Shown: positions 58,054 through 64,000 of the stretch, in pieces
Numbering within the stretch: the first letter of the stretch is position 1
How the letters are laid out: each line of letters starts with the position of its first letter
Source: Pogonophryne albipinna
Taxonomy: Eukaryota > Chordata > Actinopteri > Perciformes > Artedidraconidae
DNA length: 64,000 bases
Assembly: GCA_028583405.1 (NCBI GenBank)
Contig: CM053249.1
Coordinates: forward strand, 37,735,686-37,799,685
Reading direction: 5' to 3'
Notes under the pieces: generated by a model
Told to the model about the DNA's origin: nothing
Seen by the model: the letters and a program-made list of their open reading frames with translations, nothing else
The model's database searches: none
Made by a program: the position numbers and the translations under genes

Positions 58054-59162
58054 ATGGTTGTTTAATTGAAAACACAACATTCAACACATTTTCATAAAAA
58101 AACACATTACATTTTACCAAGTTAGTGTCGTAGTGCATACAAGGTAATAGACTTAACGATTTGCACTGCTGCTTCTCTCCGCGTTTCATTTACAGTGATC
58201 GCTTTATCGTTCAATTCCCATACTCTACCCGCCTTAAGAGACACTATTTTCGGATACAATTTCTCCATTTTCACCCCTTTCCTCTGGTTCTCCCAAAAAG
58301 ATAACGTAGAGACTTTTTCTGACTCTGGATGAATGTAAGGGGAGTTATCAGGGGACTTTATCCGCCTTAAGAGACATTATTTTCGGATACATTTATCCAT
58401 TTCAGTGAAACAAGGCAGTTTTGAACATTTGACAGATTTACGCTTAATTCTCTCAACAACAAAAAAAAGATACTGAAAGAGACACTTTATGTTTAAAAAG
58501 CTGACCACTACCATGAGTATTCGTCAAGCATCTGACTCTTAATGGCTGTTTGTCATTTTGAGGCTATTTCAGTGAAACAAGGCTGTTTTGAACATTTGAC
58601 AGATTTATGCTTAATTCTCTCAAAAGGTTACCGAAAGATACACTTTTCTTTTTAAAAGCTGTCCACTACCATGAAAGTACTGGAGACTGCCCCTGTCTTG
58701 TCACATAGATTATACTATCTGTGTCGTAGTAGAAAACTCTGTGCTGTAATTTCTCCAATTCACTGTACAGTTTCAGCCAGTTTGTGATTTTGACGCCATT
58801 TCAGTGAAACAAAGCTGTTTTGAACATTTGACAGATTTATGCTTAAATTCTCTGAGAAAGTTACTGAAAAAAAAAAAACAGAGCATACAATGAAAGCACA
58901 TGATACATTTTAAATGTTTCGTTTACAATACTATTACTATATATGAAAGCAAAAATAAAAATAAGACACATTTTCATTTTGTAATGGTTGTTTAATTGAA
59001 AACACAACATTCAACACATTTTCATAAAAAAAAAAACACATTACATTTTACCAAGTTAGTGTCGTAGTGCATACAAGTTAATAGACTTGACGCTTTCCAC
59101 TGTTACTTCTCTCCGCGTTTCATTTACAGTGATCGCTTTATCGTTCAATTCCCATACTCTAC

Positions 59163-59830
59163 CCGCCTTAAGAGACACTATTTTCGGATACAATTTCTCA
59201 ATTTTCACCCCTTTCCTCTGGTTCTCCCAAAAAGATAACGTAGAGACTTTTTCTGACTCTGGATGAATGTAAGGGGAGTTATCAGGGGACTCTACCTGCC
59301 TTAAGAGACACTATTTTCGGAAATATTTTATCCATTTTCACCCTTTTCTCTGGTTCTTCCAAAAGTTAACTTACACTATTTCTGACTCTGGAGGAATGTA
59401 ACGGGAGTTATCAGGGGACTATATCCGCCTTAAGAGACACTATTTTCGGATATATTTTATCCATTTTCACCCTTTTCTCTGGTTCTTCCAAAAGTTAACT
59501 TACACTATTTCTGACTCTGGTGGAATGTAACGGGAGTTATCAGGGGGCTATATCCGCCTTAAGAGACACTATTTTCGGATATATTTTATCCATTTTCACC
59601 CTTTTCTCTGGTTCTTCCAAAAGTTAACTTACACTTTTTCTGACTCTGGAGGAATGTAACGGGAGTTATCATGGGACTATATCCGCCTTAAGAGACACTA
59701 TTTTCGGATATATTTTATCCATTTTCACCCTTTTCTCCGGTTCTTCCAAAAGTTAACTTACAATATTTCTGACTCTGGAGGAATGTAACGGGAGTTATCA
59801 GGGGACTATATCCGCCTTAAGAGACACTAT
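59163..59830. repeat. 129-bp satellite
   Basis: Units beginning ccgccttaagagacactatt start at 59163, 59296 (first base changed), 59425, 59554, 59683 and 59812. The last four intervals are exactly 129 bp; the first is 133 because of an older variant (ctcccaaaaagataacgta). The same variant pair occurs at 58229 and 58362, also 133 apart. Confidence 0.93.
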
Positions 59831-62398
59831 TTTCGGATACATTTATCCATTTCAGTGAAACAAGGCAGTTTTGAACATTTGACAGATTTATGCTTAATTC
59901 TCTCAAAAAGTTACCGAAAGATACACTTTTATGTTTTAAAAGCTGACCACTACCATGAGATTTCGTCAAGCATCTGACTCTTAATGGCAATTTGTCATTT
60001 TGAGGCTATTTCAGTGAAGACCGTTTTGAACATTTGACAGATTTATGCTTAATTCTCTCAAAAAGGTTACCGAAAGATACACTTTTCTTTTTAAAAGCTG
60101 TCCACTACCATGAAAGTACTGGAGACTGCCCCTGTCTTGTCACATAGATTATACTATCTGTGTCGTAGTAGAAAACTCTGTGCTGTAATTTCTCCAGTTC
60201 ACTGTACAGTTTGTGATTTTGACGCTATTTCAGTGAAACAAGGCTGTTTTGAACATTTGACAGATTTATGCTTAAATTCTCTGAGAAAGTTACTGAGAGA
60301 TACACTTTTGTGTATAAAAGCTGACCACTACCATGAAGTACTCTGTTTGAGTAGATTTCGTTAGGATTCTGACTCTTAATGGCAGTTTGTGATTTTGAGG
60401 CTATTTCAGTGAAGGCTGTTTTGAACATTTGATTGATTTATGCTTAATTTTCTCAGAAAGTTACTGAAAGATACACTTTGTGTATAAAAAGCTGACCACT
60501 ACCATGAAGTACTCGGAGTAGATTTTGTTGAGAATCTGACTCTTAATGACAGTTTGTGATTTTGAGGCTATGTCAGTGAAGGCTATTTTGAACATTTGAC
60601 AGATTTATGTTTAAATTCTCTGAGAAAGTTACTGAAAGATACACTTTTGTGTATAAAAGCTGAAAAGTAGGCGTTGTAGTTTTTTCATCTATCATTTCCA
60701 ACCAAGCAGCAATAGGTCAAATTTAAGAATAAGTAATAGTTTGTCAAGATTTTGCAGAACAAGTCAAAAAGTATAGTTTGTCAGAAATATGGAAAAATCA
60801 TTGTGTGCAAAATAGTATGTTGAAAATCAAAAAGAAAAGAAACTCTATTCATTACAAATTAATGAATATTTTAACCAGTTCTAAAGTTTTGCACCCCTTA
60901 AAGAAAACCCCATTCCTACCAAGTACTTCATATTATACCCTTTTGTTAAGTGTTGCGTACATCAAGGTGTATCTTAAAGTATTTTGGTAGCAGAAAATAA
61001 CTAAAATATGTAAGGTTATCAGAAAAGAAAAAACCTTGTTTAACTGAATAAGTGTTTTTACAGCAATAAAAAACCCTGCCATTAAAAGAAAACCAAAATC
61101 CTTCATAATTTACCATTTGTTAAGTGTTGCATACGCCAACGTGTGTCTAAAAGTATCTTAGTAACACAAGAAAAGAGAAAAAAGCGTTGATGTTAACAAA
61201 AACTGGATTGTTCCACTGAAATAATATATAAATAATTTCAAAAAGTGCGTTTAAAAGAAAAATGTATTCAGATAAAGTATTTTGTTAGAATATTAAGTCC
61301 AAGATGGTTACATTTTACCCCTTAAACCATTTGTATTATATTTTTGTTTTCCTAATAAAAGACAGAGTCACCTGAATTAATTTTGTCTCCATACCTTTTT
61401 TTTTTTTTTTTTTTTACATTTTGTAACAATCTTTAAACATTTGTAGAGACCAAACACTGTGGTTAAAATGAGTGTCTTTATGACGTCTCTCACACAGTTG
61501 GTATTTTTCACAAGATTCATTTTTAAACACATCATCTTGATACAGAGATAACACATTTTCGTAAGACCTTTTACATAGGTAGAAAACACAATGCTTTTCT
61601 TTGAGGGGTCTTTAGTTTTAAATGATCTGGTGAGGAGGGTGTGACTTGTTATGTTGAGTTGGAGGCTGAGTCCTCTGCAAAAGTGAGTGTCTTTTTCACC
61701 AGTATAATGTCCATCGATGTCTGACTTTGTTTAAAAAGTTGCAGTTTGTGATTTTGAGGCTATTTCAGTGAAGGCTGTTTTGAACATTTGACTGATTTAT
61801 GCTTAATTTTCTCAGAAAGTTACTGAAAGATACACTTTGTGTATAAAAAGCTGACCACTACCATGAAGTACTCTGTGTCAGTAGATTTCGTTAAGAATCT
61901 GACTCTTAATGACAGTTTGTGATTTTGAGGCTATGTCAGTGAAGGCTGTTTTGAACATTTGACAGATTTATGTTTAAATTCTCTGAGAAAGTTACTGAAA
62001 GATACACTTTTGTGTATAACAGCTGAAAAGTAGATAATGAAGTACTCTGTGTCAGTAGATTTCGTTAGGATTCTGCCTTTTAATGGCAGTTTGTGATTTT
62101 GAGGCTTGAAAACAGAGGCTGTTTTGACCATTTGACAAAAATTATGCTTAATTCTCTCAAAAAGTTACCGAAAGATACACTTTTTCTTTTTTAAAAGCTG
62201 AAAAAGTAGATAATGAAGTACTCTGTGTCAGTAGATTTCGTTAAGAATCTGACTCTTAATGGCAGTTTGTGATTTTGAGGCTATTTCAGTGAAGGCTGTT
62301 TTGAACATTTGACAGATTTATGCTTAAATTCTCTCAGAAAGTTACCGAAAGATACACTTTTGTGTTTAAAAGCTGACCACTACCATGTATAACTCTGC

Positions 62399-63184
62399 TC
62401 ATATTTTTTTATCAAATACCCCTCTCAATTTGGATATCCTTACAAATTCCCCCTCCTTAAAGTTCATTTTGGCAGCAGCTTTTTTAGGAAGGCCAGAGGG
62501 GGTATACAGGTTCCGAAACACTTGAGCCGCATTTTCCTTGGTCACCTGCATTGGTGTCATTTTAATACTTCGATGATAACTATTATTGTAACTTTCAATT
62601 AGTTCAGGTAAGACGTCTATATATCTATGAGTGTTTTTAGCTGTAAAATACCGCCACATTTTAGTTTTCAGCGTACGGTTAAATCTCTCTACCACACATC
62701 CCTTCATATCACTGGCTGTTGCATAATGTGCAATACCTCGTTTCTTCAATAAGGTTTGAAAAACTTTGTTAAAGAATTCTTTCCCTGCGTCTGTTTGTAT
62801 CTTTTTGGGAATCTGACTGTGTGTTAAAATTGTATCAAAGGCTTTGGTAACCTCTATGCCCGTCTTCTTCTTTAATGCCTGAGCATAGGCTTTTTTCGAA
62901 AATACATCTACGACTGTTAACAAATAATTAAAACCATCATTATATTTGGACAGTGACTGCATATCGCAAAGATCTGCTTGAAATTGTTGTAGCGGTCTGA
63001 GTACGAAAACTCTGTTTCTTACAAAATGCACCCTAGCCGGCTTATGCAAAGTATATGCATCCTGCTCAGATAAATATTCTCTGACTTTCTCTACATTTAC
63101 TTGTTTACCCATTTCATTCTGTACAGCTCTATGGAGTTTATCCACACCTCCTAAACTCCCTGGATTAGAAGGAGTGTAGTACAC
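62399..63184 (-). pseudogene. Maverick/Polinton integrase, C-terminally truncated
   Basis: Reads YYTPSNPGSLGGVDKLHRAV, then VREYLSEQDAYTLHKPARVH (zinc-binding-type region), and the retroviral-like core with acids in QFQADLCDMQSLSKYNDGF, QTDAGKEFFNK and VVERFNRTLKTKMWRYFTA; 33 residues separate the second D and the E. The match is to the integrase of Polinton DNA transposons, which inserts the large self-replicating element. It ends abruptly at RGVFDKKI where the tandem field begins; the C-terminal chromodomain-type part is missing. There is no ATG at the start; 'ttatttag' just upstream could be a splice acceptor. No polymerase B, ATPase, protease or capsid gene is in the window. Confidence 0.9.
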
Positions 63185-63689
<505 letters not shown>

Positions 63690-64000
63690 TAATTGTTCTT
63701 AAAGGTAGGGGTAGGTCATTTTGGAGAAACCAGCTCCAGTGAGCTAGAATTAGAAAATACACAACCGGGAAAAATCTGCCACTTCCTCACAGAGCCCCTC
63801 CTCCAGCACACATGAACGCGCTCACATGACCAAAAGAGGGCACGAGATAAGTTTATGCAAAGATCTCTGGCTGTAGGCGTCTGACTCCCGCCCCGCTGAG
63901 GCATTCGTTTCTTGACTGGCGCTCCGGACGGATGGCGGTAAGTTGTCACAGGCGTCTCTTGGCCAATTTTTCTTTTTTGAAAGGTGACTTGGTAAGTGGA
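63690..64000. repeat. Probable dispersed fish repeat at the window edge
   Basis: Begins 'ttaaaggtaggggtaggtca', a start I associate with a common teleost DNA repeat, followed by 'agcccctcctcc' and 'gcattcgtttcttgactggc'. Cut by the window end, so termini cannot be checked. Confidence 0.35.

Larger units (their letters stand above)
56440..62395. repeat. Composite tandem-repeat field beside the Polinton integrase
   Basis: A unit of about 165-180 bp containing 'gaacatttgacagatttatg' and 'aaagctgaccactaccatga' recurs about 14 times at irregular spacing, e.g. near 60250, 60423 and 60591. Two larger blocks (57945-58390 and 58870-59290) share about 420 bp. A 129-bp satellite is listed separately. 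The field ends precisely where the integrase frame is cut. Long tandem-repeat termini occur in some Polintons; assignment here is inference. A stretch at 60660-61740 is AT-rich and outside the repeat pattern. Confidence 0.65.

Noticed and set aside
56440..62395. CRISPR-like or centromeric interpretation of the tandem field
   Set aside because: Units are 129-180 bp without spacer structure, in a vertebrate genome and next to a transposon integrase.

Overview
The window is nuclear DNA of a ray-finned fish, probably a spiny-rayed (percomorph) teleost. The indicators are the first four coding exons of an apolipoprotein B gene, an RTE/Rex3 LINE, L2/CR1-type LINEs with teleost-style 3' tails, a Tc1-like transposon of the fish 'ACTGAACAAAAATATAAA' type, many hAT elements with 8-bp target duplications, a Maverick/Polinton integrase, a fish-type endogenous retrovirus and long (TG)n runs. 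I see no bacterial-type operon, rRNA, tRNA gene or CRISPR array.

Layout. (1) 1-13.4 kb: an L2 tail, then a minus-strand L2 fragment split by a 6.7-kb element ('copy A', 2369-9084). Copy A carries a Tc1 transposon, itself split by a truncated LINE and carrying LTR sequence in both arms. The minus-strand apob exons 1-4 follow (13223 down to 10108). All of 1-10107 lies downstream of apob exon 4 and holds no exon 5. (2) 13.4-20.3 kb: a hAT element inserted 157 bp upstream of the apob ATG, carrying a nearly complete but broken L2 LINE and a TTAA-flanked DNA element. (3) 21-29.6 kb: a large inverted-repeat element whose two arms are each split by a further transposon. (4) 30.6-34.5 kb: a hAT element with a zinc-finger exon remnant and an L2 insertion. 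(5) 35.0-44.3 kb: a related hAT in the opposite orientation with exact 8-bp flanks, swollen to 9.3 kb by 'copy B' of the element in region 1, itself hit by three later insertions. (6) 45-46.7 kb: microsatellites and a duplicated (GA)n unit. (7) 46855-56159: an endogenous retrovirus with two LTRs, primer-binding region, gag, pro, pol, env and polypurine tract, broken in most reading frames. (8) 56.2-63.2 kb: a tRNA-derived SINE head, a Rex3 fragment, a complex tandem-repeat field with a long hairpin, and a truncated Polinton integrase. (9) A (GT)n run and a repeat-like end.

Most notable: copies A and B share a core of about 3.3 kb that looks like a compact two-gene unit. A three-exon plus-strand reading frame and a two-exon minus-strand frame converge; each starts near a TATA box at one end of the element, has consensus splice sites and stays open across its splices in both copies. 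In copy A the two poly(A) signals face each other less than 100 bp apart. I do not recognise the predicted 54-79 residue products.

Many insertions can be ordered and bounded exactly because empty sites or intact target duplications are present. All calls rest on reading motifs, reading frames and repeats by eye; no database search was run.
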